Assembly (NCBI GenBank): GCA_016190985.1
Contig: JACPPI010000005.1
Coordinates: forward strand, 94,710-158,709
Direction of reading: 5' to 3'
Length of the DNA: 64,000 bases
From: Opitutia bacterium
GTDB taxonomy: Bacteria > Verrucomicrobiota > Verrucomicrobiia > Opitutales > Opitutaceae
How positions within the stretch are numbered: the stretch's first letter is position 1; each line of letters starts with the position of its first letter. Under the pieces are notes generated by a model that was given only the letters and a program-made list of their open reading frames with translations, was not told the DNA's origin and did not search any database. This document shows, one piece after another, positions 1 to 8,331 of this stretch. A program made the position numbers and the translations under genes.

Positions 1-929
1 GCGACCGGCCCGTGGTGGTCTTCGACGAGATCCACCAATTGCGCGACCCGAGCCGGGTGCTGAAGATCGCCGCCGACGAGTTTCCCAAGCTGCGGGTGCT
101 GGCCACGGGCTCGTCCACGCTCGCGGCCAGCAGGAAATTCCGCGACACGCTGACCGGGCGGAAACGCCTCGTGCATCTCGTGCCGGCGTTGGCGGGCGAA
201 CTCGCCGCGTTCGGGGCGAACCTCGAGCGGCGCCTCTACCACGGCGGCCTGCCCCCGGCGCTGCTGGCCGCGGCCAAGCCGCCGGCGTTCTACCGTGAGT
301 GGCTCGACTCGTTTTTCGCGCGCGACATCCAGCGGCTGTTCGCGTTTCGCGACATCAACCGGTTCAACGCGCTGTTCGAGTATGTCCTGCGGCAAAGCGG
401 CGGGCAGTTGGAGGTCGCGAAAACCGCCTCGGCGCTGGGCATATCCCGGGCGACGGTGGAGAGCCATTTTCAGGCGCTGGAGATCACGCAGGCGCTCACA
501 CTCGTGCGGCCCTTCCACGGCGGCGGACAGGGGGAGATCGTCCGCCAGGCCAAGGCCTATGCCTTCGACACGGGCTTTGTGAGTTTCGCGCACGGCTGGG
601 ATCCGCTGCGGCCGGCCGACCGCGGTTTGTTGTGGGAGCATCTCGCGCTGGAGGCGTTCCAGGCGCACTGGCCCGGCGAAGCCGTGCGCTACTGGCGCGA
701 CAAGGCCGGACGCGAGGTGGACTTCGTGCGCCCGCGCGGCCGCGATGCGGTCGATGCCTACGAGTGCAAGTGGAACGCGGCCGCGTTTGACCCCGCCGCG
801 CTCAAAGTATTCCGCGGATATTATCCCAAGGGCCGCAACCACCTGCTCTCCCCTGGCACCGGCCGATCTTTTGTGAAGAAAGTCCAGGGTCTGGAGCTGA
901 CGGTCTGCGGGCTGGAGGACTTGGAGTAA
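1..929 (+). CDS. AAA ATPase with DUF4143 (C-terminal part)
   Basis: The reading frame is open at the left edge, so the start and the Walker A motif lie outside the window. The visible protein opens with a Walker B-like VVVFDEIHQ, then a sensor-like ATGSS segment, then a DUF4143-type C-terminal half with a winged-helix stretch and a nuclease-fold-like end (YWRDKAGREVDFV, YECKW). This layout is typical of the widespread ATP-binding proteins of the AAA_14/DUF4143 family, whose function is poorly known. They are often strain-variable and sometimes linked to toxin or defence loci. It ends 107 bases before the TIR gene on the same strand. The family call is firm; the role is not known. Confidence 0.8.
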   Translation, partial: DRPVVVFDEIHQLRDPSRVLKIAADEFPKLRVLATGSSTLAASRKFRDTLTGRKRLVHLVPALAGELAAFGANLERRLYHGGLPPALLAAAKPPAFYREWLDSFFARDIQRLFAFRDINRFNALFEYVLRQSGGQLEVAKTASALGISRATVESHFQALEITQALTLVRPFHGGGQGEIVRQAKAYAFDTGFVSFAHGWDPLRPADRGLLWEHLALEAFQAHWPGEAVRYWRDKAGREVDFVRPRGRDAVDAYECKWNAAAFDPAALKVFRGYYPKGRNHLLSPGTGRSFVKKVQGLELTVCGLEDLE

Positions 930-932
930 CCC

Positions 933-1040
933 ATGAGCGACGGACACAACGCCGTCTTCCTCAGTTACGCCTCGCCGGCCTTCGCCGAGGCTACGGCCCG
1001 GCAAGCAGGACGCCATGCCAGACCGGAGAATTGCGCATGA
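933..1040 (+). pseudogene. Truncated TIR-protein 5' end
   Basis: A 35-codon frame begins with ATG and reads MSDGHNAVFLSYAS, which matches the opening of the next gene (AVFLSYAS) and of TIR domains in general. After FLSYAS it runs into a dispersed repeat (979-1011, TTCGCCGAGGCTACGG core) that supplies the remaining residues. It stops at TGA 1038-1040, overlapping the ATG of the full TIR gene at 1037 (ATGA). I read it as a remnant of a TIR gene start cut by repeat insertion. It could still act as a translated leader because of the overlap. Confidence 0.6.
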
Positions 1041-4000
1041 GTGAATCGAGCAAGGCGGTTTTCCTTTCGTATGCCTCGCAGGATGCGGAGGCGGCGAAGC
1101 GCATTGCGGACGCGCTGCGCTCGGCCGGCGTCGAGGTGTGGTTCGACCAAAGCGAGCTGCGTGGTGGCGACGCGTGGGATGCCATGATCCGGAAGCGCAT
1201 CAAGGAATGCGCTTTGTTCGTGCCCATCATCACGCCGAACACCAACGCCCGGGCCGAGGGATACTTCCGGCTCGAATGGAAGCTCGCCGTGGACCGTTCG
1301 CACCTGATGGCGGACGACGCGCCGTTCCTGTTTCCGATCGTCATTGGCGACGTGGCCGACGCCACCGCGCGCGTGCCGGATAAATTCCGTGACGTGCAGT
1401 GGACGCGTCTGCGGCTCGACGAGACGCCGGCCGAGCTGGCGGCGCGAGTGGCGCGGCTGCTGAGCGGCGTATCGGGGGTGGGAGGGGCTTTACGCCCCGA
1501 CTCATCCAAGCCGTCGGGGCATAAAGCCCCTCCCACCGGCCATCCCGGCCGCTGGCAGTGGTGGATGATTTTTCCGATCCTCGGCATGATCGTGGGGCTC
1601 AAGTTCGCCGCGGTGCCGCTGTGGCGAAGCTTCCGCGGACCGGCCCCGAAACCGGTGGTCACCGCACAGGCACCGGACCATGTCTCCGAAGCCCGCCAGC
1701 TCGCGCAGAAGGCGGCGGCCATGAGCGTGGACAAATACAGCTCGACGGCCGACGACTACGCCGCCGCCGAGGGCCTGCTCAAGCGGGCGCTCGAGCTCGA
1801 GCAAAACGATGCTGAGATCTGGGCGATTTCGTCGATGTTGCACACCAACATCCGCACCCGTGGTTTCGACCATAACCGGGCCCGGCGTGAGTGGGCCCGG
1901 CGCGACGCGGAGCGGGCGGTAAAGCTGGACCCGAATTCACAGAACGCCTTGTTCGCCCTCGGCCGCGCGCAGCGCGACACCGATCCGGTGACCGCGGAAG
2001 CCACCTTCCAGAAGCTCCTTTCTGTGAATCCCCAAAATGCGGACGCCATGGGCCAATTGGCCTGGCTCTACGACGGCGACGGGCGCGTCGAGGAGGCGAT
2101 CAAGCTCTACGACCGGGTGCTGACGCTCGATCCGGCTGACGCCCCGCTGAACCAGTATGTCCGGTTCCTGCTGTTCTTTCACTACAGCCGCTTTGCCGAG
2201 GCGGAGCAGGCGATCCGGCGCTCGGTCGAGATGGAACCCTCCGCCAACTCCTGCGCCGGCCTCGTGATGCTGTTGCTCACGGCCAAGGGCGACGCGGAGG
2301 AATCGGCCCGGGTGTTGGCCACCGTGCCCGCGGCGTTTCGGAACGAGCCACGCATCGTGTGGGTCGAGGCCATGGCGCAGCTCTGCCGTCGCGATCCGGA
2401 GGCGGTGCTGCGGACCTTGCAGCGGCTGCAGTCCGATTACATCCAGGATAACTGGTTTGCCGGCCCAAAGGCGTATTTCGCGGGGCTGGCCCACGCGATG
2501 GCCGGGCGGGCCGAGGCGGCGCGCGTCGCCTGGCAATCAGCGTTGGCCATTGTGGACACCCGGCTGAAGGAGACGCCCGACAACCCGACCTTGCACTTGT
2601 GCCGGGGGCAGTTGCTGGCCTGGTTGGGGCAGACCGACGAGGCGAGGCGCGAGGCCCGACTGCTTGACGAAATGCGCGCGGGCCGACCAACGCGCAGTTG
2701 GTTTGACTCCATCGCCCTGATCCATGCCGCCGTGGGCGACGCCGACAAGGCCATGCCGTTGCTGGAGCAGCTCATGTCGGCCGACAACAGCACCAACGTC
2801 GGCTGGCCGCTCACGCGAGCGCTCCTCCGATTCGATCCGCGTTGGGACAAGCTGCGCGCCGACTCGCGATTCCAAAAGCTTTGTGCCGAGCCGGCCCCGT
2901 CCACCGAGAGCGACTCCTCCTTCGCCAAGGCTACGGAGGATTGGTCCGGCAAGTCATCTTTGCCGGACCAAAAATCCGTCGCCGTGCTGGCGTTCGCCAA
3001 CCTTTCCGACGACAAGGCCAACGAGTATTTCTCCGACGGCATCAGCGAGGAGCTGCTCAATGTGCTGGCGAAGATCCCCAACCTGAAGGTCTCGGCGCGG
3101 ACGTCGGCGTTTTATTTCAAGGGCAAGGAAGTGCCGGTGCCCGAGATCGCAAAGCAGCTCGGCGTGGCCTATGTGGTCGAGGGCAGCGTGCGCAAGGCCG
3201 GCGACAAGGTCCGCATCACGGCGCAGCTCATCAAGGCCGCCGACGGCTTCCACGTGTGGAGCGACACCTTCACGCGCGACCTGAAGGACATTTTCGCCGT
3301 GCAGGACGAGATCGCCGGGCTCATCGCCCGGCAGCTCCAACTCAAGCTGGGCGAGGGTGGTGCCCGCGTGGCGGTGGATCCGGCACTCTACGAACTGCTG
3401 CTCCAAGCGCGAGCTTTGACGCTGCGCGAGAGCAATGAGGACTGGCGGCAGGCGATTGCGCTTTACCGCCGCGCGCTGGAGCGGGAGTCCCGCCTAGCCC
3501 TGGCGTGGGCGGAAATGGCCCGGACCTACGTGCAGCTGGGTCGTTTTGGCGGGATGCCGACCCCCCTGGCCATGCGGGAGGCGCGCCCGGCCGCGCAACG
3601 GGCGCTGGAATTGGAACCGGATCTCGCGAGCGGCCTCGTGGCCCTGGGCTGGGTGCAACGCACAGCCGACTGGGACTGGCGAGGCGCGCGGCGATCCTTC
3701 CAGCGCGCCCTGGAGCTGGCCCCGGGAAACAGTTCCATCATGGGTGATCTGGCGGTCTTTTATTTTAATACCGGCCGCGTGGCCGAGGCGAAGACGCTGG
3801 CCCGCCAAGCCGTGGAGCGCGATCCGCTCAATGCCCGGGCCCAGGCCAGCTTGGGTTTCATTCTGAACCTGAATGGCGATTGGGAGCAAGCCTTGGCGCC
3901 GCTGGAGCAGGCGGTCGCGCTCGCCCCCGCCATCGAGGAAGTCCGTTCGCATAAGGCGCGGGCCCTGTCGATCCTGGGCAGACAGGACGAGGCCGCCGCC

Positions 4001-4327
4001 GCTGCGGAGCAGGAGCCGAACGAGGCCTACCGTCTGGCCGCGCGCGCCTTCCTGATGGGACGACCAGACCAGGCGGCAGCCAGCAACCGGGCCTTGAGCG
4101 AGTTCATCGCCAAGTATGGTGATGATATGCCAGGCTATGTGGCCAACATTTATGCGATTCGTGGCGAGGTGGACCCGGCCTTTGTCTGGCTGGAGCGCGC
4201 CTATGGCCGGCGCGACGCGGCGGTGGTCTGGGTCAAGACCAACGCTAATTGCCGTTCCCTGCACTCCGATCCCCGCTGGCCGGGATTCCTGCGCAAGGTC
4301 GGCCTGGCCGATGACCAGTTGAATTAG
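1037..4327 (+). CDS. TIR - membrane helix - TPR - TolB/FlgO-like - TPR protein
   Basis: A 1096-residue multidomain protein. Residues about 8-125 form a TIR_2 domain (VFLSYASQD; EVWFDQSEL; the likely catalytic Glu in YFRLEWKLA). About 172-190 is a single hydrophobic helix (WWMIFPILGMIVGLKF). About 215-620 are TPR-like repeats. About 647-775 resemble the TolB/FlgO-like domain of COG5616 (SVAVLAFANLSDD, FSDGISEELL, YVVEGSVRKAGDKVRITAQL). More TPR follow to the end. The ATG at 1037 is preferred to TTG 1031 because it overlaps the preceding stop. TIR domains of this class often cleave NAD or signal. A TIR in front of a membrane helix and TolB-like sensor replaces the winged-helix seen in CadC-like relatives. 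Two dispersed repeats sit in frame (1478-1536 and 2919-2971). Confidence 0.85.
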   Translation: MSESSKAVFLSYASQDAEAAKRIADALRSAGVEVWFDQSELRGGDAWDAMIRKRIKECALFVPIITPNTNARAEGYFRLEWKLAVDRSHLMADDAPFLFPIVIGDVADATARVPDKFRDVQWTRLRLDETPAELAARVARLLSGVSGVGGALRPDSSKPSGHKAPPTGHPGRWQWWMIFPILGMIVGLKFAAVPLWRSFRGPAPKPVVTAQAPDHVSEARQLAQKAAAMSVDKYSSTADDYAAAEGLLKRALELEQNDAEIWAISSMLHTNIRTRGFDHNRARREWARRDAERAVKLDPNSQNALFALGRAQRDTDPVTAEATFQKLLSVNPQNADAMGQLAWLYDGDGRVEEAIKLYDRVLTLDPADAPLNQYVRFLLFFHYSRFAEAEQAIRRSVEMEPSANSCAGLVMLLLTAKGDAEESARVLATVPAAFRNEPRIVWVEAMAQLCRRDPEAVLRTLQRLQSDYIQDNWFAGPKAYFAGLAHAMAGRAEAARVAWQSALAIVDTRLKETPDNPTLHLCRGQLLAWLGQTDEARREARLLDEMRAGRPTRSWFDSIALIHAAVGDADKAMPLLEQLMSADNSTNVGWPLTRALLRFDPRWDKLRADSRFQKLCAEPAPSTESDSSFAKATEDWSGKSSLPDQKSVAVLAFANLSDDKANEYFSDGISEELLNVLAKIPNLKVSARTSAFYFKGKEVPVPEIAKQLGVAYVVEGSVRKAGDKVRITAQLIKAADGFHVWSDTFTRDLKDIFAVQDEIAGLIARQLQLKLGEGGARVAVDPALYELLLQARALTLRESNEDWRQAIALYRRALERESRLALAWAEMARTYVQLGRFGGMPTPLAMREARPAAQRALELEPDLASGLVALGWVQRTADWDWRGARRSFQRALELAPGNSSIMGDLAVFYFNTGRVAEAKTLARQAVERDPLNARAQASLGFILNLNGDWEQALAPLEQAVALAPAIEEVRSHKARALSILGRQDEAAAAAEQEPNEAYRLAARAFLMGRPDQAAASNRALSEFIAKYGDDMPGYVANIYAIRGEVDPAFVWLERAYGRRDAAVVWVKTNANCRSLHSDPRWPGFLRKVGLADDQLN
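1478..1536. repeat. REP-like inverted repeat inside the TIR-TPR gene
   Basis: Two 24-base arms (1478-1501 and 1513-1536) are reverse complements with one mismatch, separated by 11 bases. The arm core GGAGGGGCTTTA..CCCC is the same design as the intergenic elements at 27794-27862 and 30580-30647 (GGAGCGGCTTTA core). It is read in frame as a proline/glycine-rich linker between the TIR domain and the membrane helix. Confidence 0.85.
2919..2971. repeat. Dispersed repeat in frame before the TolB-like domain
   Basis: Starts with the TTCGCCAAGGCTACGG motif that recurs at 979, 12648, 34446, 41813 and 49292. It is followed by a perfect 12-base inverted pair (2941-2952 with 2960-2971, TTGGTCCGGCAA). 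It is translated as SSFAKATEDWSGKSSLPDQ, joining the first TPR block to the TolB-like domain. Confidence 0.8.
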
Positions 4328-4445
4328 TCGTCGAGGAAACGCTCAATGCTGAACGTTTAACTATTAACGCCCAATTATTGAACCAGATTTCGAACACCGG
4401 AGGTTAAGACCTTGGGCGACGAACCTAATTTCAGCAGTTCCATTT

Positions 4446-4582
4446 AACCACAGATTTCACCGATCGCACGGATACAGGAATTTGCCCGGAAATAACTGTT
4501 TCAAATTCATTCACCCAACGGGTGAGAGGGCATAGAATCCGAATGGATTGAGAATCCGTGTCATCCGCGAAATCCGTGGTTT
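4446..4582. repeat. Inverted 'CACGGAT' dispersed repeat
   Basis: The spacer 4328-4702 has no convincing gene. It holds ACCACAGATTTCACCGAT at 4447 and, about 105 bases later, the near reverse complement ending in AATCCGTGGTT at 4582. Single copies or pairs of the same family occur at 26890-26955, 28359-28388, 38604-38640 and 45307-45340. Confidence 0.7.
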
Positions 4583-4675
4583 CAACGGCTTTTTCTAAGT
4601 GAATGTTGAAGGTTTAACATTCTGGCGCGACCGGGTTGCACGTGATCAGCATCGAGCTGAAAGGCGTCGCCCCAG

Positions 4676-4707
4676 GTAATTTGTCAATTAATACGTTACA
4701 AATTATC
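4676..4707. terminator. Hairpin between convergent genes
   Basis: GTAATTTGT and ACAAATTAT form a 9-base stem around an AT-rich centre containing TTAATAC. It lies just beyond the 3' end of the minus-strand membrane protein gene and downstream of the TIR gene, so it could act as a bidirectional terminator. It is the least perfect member of the palindromes with a TATTA-like centre described at 12725 and 18154. Confidence 0.45.
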
Positions 4708-6301
4708 GGGGCAGCCGATCAGGGTTCGGCGGTGGGCCCAGCCGGGTCCATTGGAAATCCTTGAGCGCCCAGAAGCAGGGGTGGAGCAGCGGACTGGTGA
4801 AGATGATCCGGCCCCCGGCATCGCGGAAAAAGGCGCGGCCCTGCTCGATGCCGGTGAACTGGACGCGGCCGATCAGCTCGTGGTTGAGCCAACCCGGTTC
4901 GTGGTCGGAGGTGAATTGCCCGGCCCAGGAACGATAGCTGTCGTCGGGCTGACGTTGGGCTTCCAGCGCGGCGACCGGGCCGGCGGCAGCGGGCACGAAC
5001 CGGCCGCCGCCGACTTCGAGCACCGGACCCCAATAGGGGATATCCGCCGGGATGTAGAGGCTGGCCGGCTGGCCGTCGCGTGCATATTGTGCCACCATGC
5101 GTTTGATGGCGGGCACGGCATCACGCAGACGGTAGCGTTCAACCGGCCTGGACCAGTGGGTCGCCGTGGGCAGAGCCATTGCAAGCAGGACGACGGTGAC
5201 GGCAAAGCCTCCGAGGGCCACTCGCCGGGCCCGCGCGCCGAGGCTGGCGACGACGACCGCCAGCGCCACATAGAGCAGGAGGGTGGGCGCCGTGAGGTAG
5301 CGATCGTGTTCGGGCAAAGGGCTTGCGGCGAGCTGCGCCACGTAGGCCGTCCGCGTGAGGCTCAGCAGGGCCATCATCAGGCCGGCGGATAAAAGGACGG
5401 CGACGGTCCGGGCGGCGGGTAGCGCGCGCTGGCGCCAGAGCCATGCGCCCAGAGTGATGAGCAGGGTGGCGCCAAAGACATCAGCCAGCCCGGGGGCGTG
5501 AGTCGCGAGCCACGCCGTGAGCGGCGGACCAAGCAGCGCGGTGGTCAGCCAGCCGCGCAGCAGAAGCGGCGGGAGCGCCGCCGCGAGATCAAGGGGTTGA
5601 AAGTCACCCGTTTTCCCGAGTTCAAGCGGTCAGGCCGCCACGGCGATGACGGCGGCGGCCAGCAGGGTCAGCAGCACGGTGACAAAACGGAAGCCATCCG
5701 CCGGGTTCCGGTCGCGCCGCCAGAGCCAGAGCACAAGGGGCGCGAGCACGAAGGTGGAGGGTGACGAGGTCGCGCCCAGGGTCGCGAACGCCGCCCAGGC
5801 GAGCTTGCCGCGCAGAGTGGCGGGCCCGGGCGCGAGGAGACACAGCGTGAGCCCAAAGGCCAGATACCAGTGCAACCCGAGGGGCAGTCCCAGGTTGGAG
5901 GCGTTGGGCGCGACAGCCAGCAACGCCACGACGCCCAGCCGCGCGAGATCGGAGGCGAGCAGGCGGCGGAAGGCCGGCAGATAAAAAATGGCGAGCAGGC
6001 CGGCGTTGAGGACGAGACCGCCGAGCGCACAGGCGTAAGGTTGCTGCGGGAGGGGAAGAGGCGACCACAGCTCCGCGAGCAGACGCGGCAGCACCTGGAG
6101 GTAGCCGCCGGAAGGAATCAGCAATGAACCCGGGAAACGATGGTTCCAGGCGGTGGCAAAGAACGACCAGCCGTCCTCGGCGACGAATTCACCGGCCAGC
6201 CAGAGATGGGGCACCCGGGCGGCGAGCAGGGCGAAAACCGCCGCCGTCAGGAGCGCCTGCTTCCATCCCCGATGTGCGGCGAGTTGCTCCAGGCGGTGCA
6301 C
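4703..6301 (-). pseudogene. Polytopic membrane protein split by an in-frame TGA
   Basis: Two minus-strand open stretches (6301-5630 and 5629-4703) are in the same frame and separated only by TGA at 5632-5630. Reading through gives one protein of 532 codons with many hydrophobic segments (for example LLTAAVFALLAARV, LHWYLAFGLTLCLL, LLLYVALAVVVASL) and a soluble C-terminal part. The layout resembles integral membrane glycosyltransferase-like proteins, but no catalytic motif is clear. The part after the stop still looks like normal coding sequence, so the mutation is recent, a sequencing error, or the gene is expressed as two pieces. The start is GTG 6301. It lies 6 bases downstream of the DUF4286 gene and is probably co-transcribed with it. 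Confidence 0.7.
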
Positions 6302-6307
6302 GGTGGC

Positions 6308-6712
6308 TCAAAGTTCCGCGGCGATCTCGGCGACCTGACGCTCGTAGGTGACGCCGCTCCCGGGCGGGAAGTGCTTCAGGCCGTCGGCGCGCAGCGCGGG
6401 GGCGTGGAGGCGGACGTAGTCGTCAAAGACCTTGCGGGAGGGGAAGACGTATTGGGTCTCGACGACGGCCGGCGCTGCGGCGGATTCGACAGGCTCAGGG
6501 CCGGCGGGCGGCGTTTCGTTCGCGCGGTCGGCGGATTCGACAGGCTCACCGCGGACCGGATCATGGATCTGGTCCGGCAGGACGATGCGGGCGGAGGTGG
6601 CGCCGGCCTTCATCACCTCGACGATGTGGTTGGGCGAGAGCCAGGATAAGAACCGGCCGCGGACCTGGACGGACGGGCACGTGGCGCGGACAGTGTAGAG
6701 GATTGCGGGCAT
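6308..6712 (-). CDS. DUF4286 family protein with a repeat-derived insert
   Basis: 134 residues. The opening YTVRATCPSVQVRGRFLSWL..HIVEVMKAGA and the closing VVETQYVFPSRKVFDDYVRLHAPALR..GLKHFPPG..YERQ match the small DUF4286 family (ferredoxin-like fold, function unknown). Between the halves (residues about 55-78) is a stretch containing GEPVESADR and GPEPVESAA. Two copies of a dispersed repeat with core GGATTCGACAGGCTCA (6482-6498 and 6533-6548) encode it. Relatives normally have a short loop here, so the insert is probably a tolerated surface loop. The family call is fairly firm; the function is unknown. Confidence 0.75.
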   Translation of the reverse strand: MPAILYTVRATCPSVQVRGRFLSWLSPNHIVEVMKAGATSARIVLPDQIHDPVRGEPVESADRANETPPAGPEPVESAAAPAVVETQYVFPSRKVFDDYVRLHAPALRADGLKHFPPGSGVTYERQVAEIAAEL

Positions 6713-6721
6713 TGTTTCTTT

Positions 6722-6802
6722 GTAGGAGCGGGTTTATCCCGCGACCAGAATTAATCGCAATAAGGCAGGGAGCCGCGGCTCATCCTGAGGATTCGCCCTA
6801 CC
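6722..6802. repeat. Two REP-like units upstream of the DUF4286 gene
   Basis: 6722-6746 is one arm of the GTAGGAGCGG.TTTAT family (see 27794). 6763-6802 carries GGAGCCGCGGCTCATCC..GGATTCGCCCTACC, the same unit that sits inside recD2 at 11251-11303. Confidence 0.65.
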
Positions 6803-6803
6803 A

Positions 6804-6831
6804 AGAAAAACGCCCGCCGTATGGCGGGCGT
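6804..6831 (-). terminator. Rho-independent terminator of the M16 pair
   Basis: On the minus strand CGCCCGCC, a four-base loop and GGCGGGCG are followed by a TTTTT run (complement of 6806-6810). It lies 38 bases downstream of the first M16 stop codon. Confidence 0.8.
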
Positions 6832-6868
6832 GGCTTGTCGCGAGCAAGTTCGCCCCCACAAGGATCAC

Positions 6869-8194
6869 TTATTTGGCCGTGGCACCGGGGACCGTGCCGG
6901 CCTTGATGAGGACCATTTTGGCGGGATCGAGGTGCTGCTTGATCGCGCCGTTGACCTGCGCCGGGGTGAGCGCGGCGATCTCCGTCGCGTAGGTGTCGAG
7001 CCACGAAAGGGGCAGGCCGCGGTTGACGGTGGCGAGGAGCTGGTTGGCCATGCCGTCAGTCGTGGCGAGGTTGACCTTGAAGCTGCCGATCAGGTTGGTC
7101 TTGCGGTCGGCGACCTCCTTGTCGGTCACGCCCTGTTCGTGCCAGAGGTTGAGCTGGCGCAGGGTCGAGGCGATGCCCTGGTCGAGAAGGTTGGGGGCGA
7201 AGGTGCCGGCGATGCGGAAGTCGCCGTCGGCGAAGGTGTCGTTGGCGAGGCGCGCGCCGATGCCGTAGGTGAGGCCCTCCTTGTCGCGGACGTTGCCCAT
7301 GAGGCGGCCGGTGAAGCCGCTGCCGAGGATGGCGGTGCCAAGGCGCAGGGCCTGATAATCGGACTGGCCGTAGCGCAGGCGGGAAGGTTGCGCAAAAATC
7401 ACGCTGACGCTGGTTTTCTCGGCCATGAAGACGGTCTGCTCCTTCGGCGCGTCGCCGGGCGAGGCGGGGAGGGTGGCGGGCAGGGCCACGCCGCCGGTCC
7501 AGCCCGCGAAGCCTTTCGCGAGCTCGGCCTGGATCTGCGGCAGATCGAGGTCGCCCACAGCGGTGATGGTCAGGTGCGCCGGACCGTAGTGCGCCTGGTG
7601 GAAGGCCTTCACCTCGGCCAGCGTCGCGCGCTCGATGGCGGCGAGCAGCTCGGCGTGCGGCGTCGGGCGGTTGGGATGGCCCGCGGGGTAGAGGGCGAGT
7701 GCGGCCGCCTCGGCCGCCTGGTTGTCGGTGCTTTCCAGCGCCCGCTGGAGCGTGCCGGCGAACTGCTTTTTCGCCTTGTCGAATTCCTCGGCGGAAAGGG
7801 CGGGCGAACGCAGCTGCTCGGCGAGGAGCGAGAGCACGAGCGGCACGTCCTTCTTCAGGCACTTGGCGCTGAACTCGACGAGCTCGTTGCCGACGGAGAA
7901 ATCCAGCGTGGCGCCGACGGCGTCGAGCCGGGCGGCGATGGCGAACTTGTCCTGCCGGGTTGTGCCCTGGTCGAGCAACATGCCCGTGAGGGTGGCGACG
8001 GCGGGGTTGGCGGTGGCGAAGACATCGCCGGCCGGCAGCGAGCCCTTGAGGTTGACGACGTTTTTCACGCCAGTCGGGTAGAGCAGGACATCCAGGCCGG
8101 CGATGCGGGTGCGGGTGACCTTCGGCGCGATCTGGGCGAGGAGACCAGAGGACAGAAGACAGAGGACAGAGAACAGAAGAGTGAAGCGCTTCAT
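6869..8194 (-). CDS. M16 family peptidase-like protein, non-catalytic type, exported
   Basis: 441 residues with an N-terminal signal peptide (MKRFTLLFSVLCLLSSGLLA). M16 fold throughout, but the HxxEH zinc motif is missing: the aligned place reads GMLLDQGTTRQ. The C-terminal half keeps the R..Y pair (VRDKEGLTYGIGARL) typical of the non-catalytic M16 subunit. It lies downstream of the zinc-containing M16 gene on the same strand, as in bacterial M16B pairs that act together on peptides or denatured proteins, here presumably in the periplasm. The ATG at 8194 is preferred because it directly precedes the signal peptide. That signal sequence is encoded by a low-complexity GAGGACAGA-type repeat (8146-8184). 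Confidence 0.88.
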   Translation of the reverse strand: MKRFTLLFSVLCLLSSGLLAQIAPKVTRTRIAGLDVLLYPTGVKNVVNLKGSLPAGDVFATANPAVATLTGMLLDQGTTRQDKFAIAARLDAVGATLDFSVGNELVEFSAKCLKKDVPLVLSLLAEQLRSPALSAEEFDKAKKQFAGTLQRALESTDNQAAEAAALALYPAGHPNRPTPHAELLAAIERATLAEVKAFHQAHYGPAHLTITAVGDLDLPQIQAELAKGFAGWTGGVALPATLPASPGDAPKEQTVFMAEKTSVSVIFAQPSRLRYGQSDYQALRLGTAILGSGFTGRLMGNVRDKEGLTYGIGARLANDTFADGDFRIAGTFAPNLLDQGIASTLRQLNLWHEQGVTDKEVADRKTNLIGSFKVNLATTDGMANQLLATVNRGLPLSWLDTYATEIAALTPAQVNGAIKQHLDPAKMVLIKAGTVPGATAK

Positions 8195-8210
8195 GGGAGT
8201 ATTTCGGTTT

Positions 8211-8302
8211 GTCATTCTGAGCCGAGCGAAGAATCCAGCGGAAGCTGCGTGACAGTTCAGGTGCGGGAGTTCAGCTGGATCCTTCGTTGCACTCAGGATG
8301 AC
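8211..8302. repeat. 'GTCATTCTGAG' inverted dispersed repeat
   Basis: Begins GTCATTCTGAGCC and ends with its inverse (CTCAGGATGAC) after about 90 bases, with GAAGAATCCAGC inside. Full or near-full copies are at 38498-38578, 45355-45436 and 49277-49388. It fills the gap between the two M16 genes. Confidence 0.85.
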
Positions 8303-8331
8303 AGGTGGTGGGTATGATATTTGAAGGGGGA

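Noticed and set aside
5630-5632. TGA in the membrane protein as selenocysteine
   Set aside because: The protein is not of a redox family, and no convincing stem-loop with the bacterial SECIS layout follows the codon.
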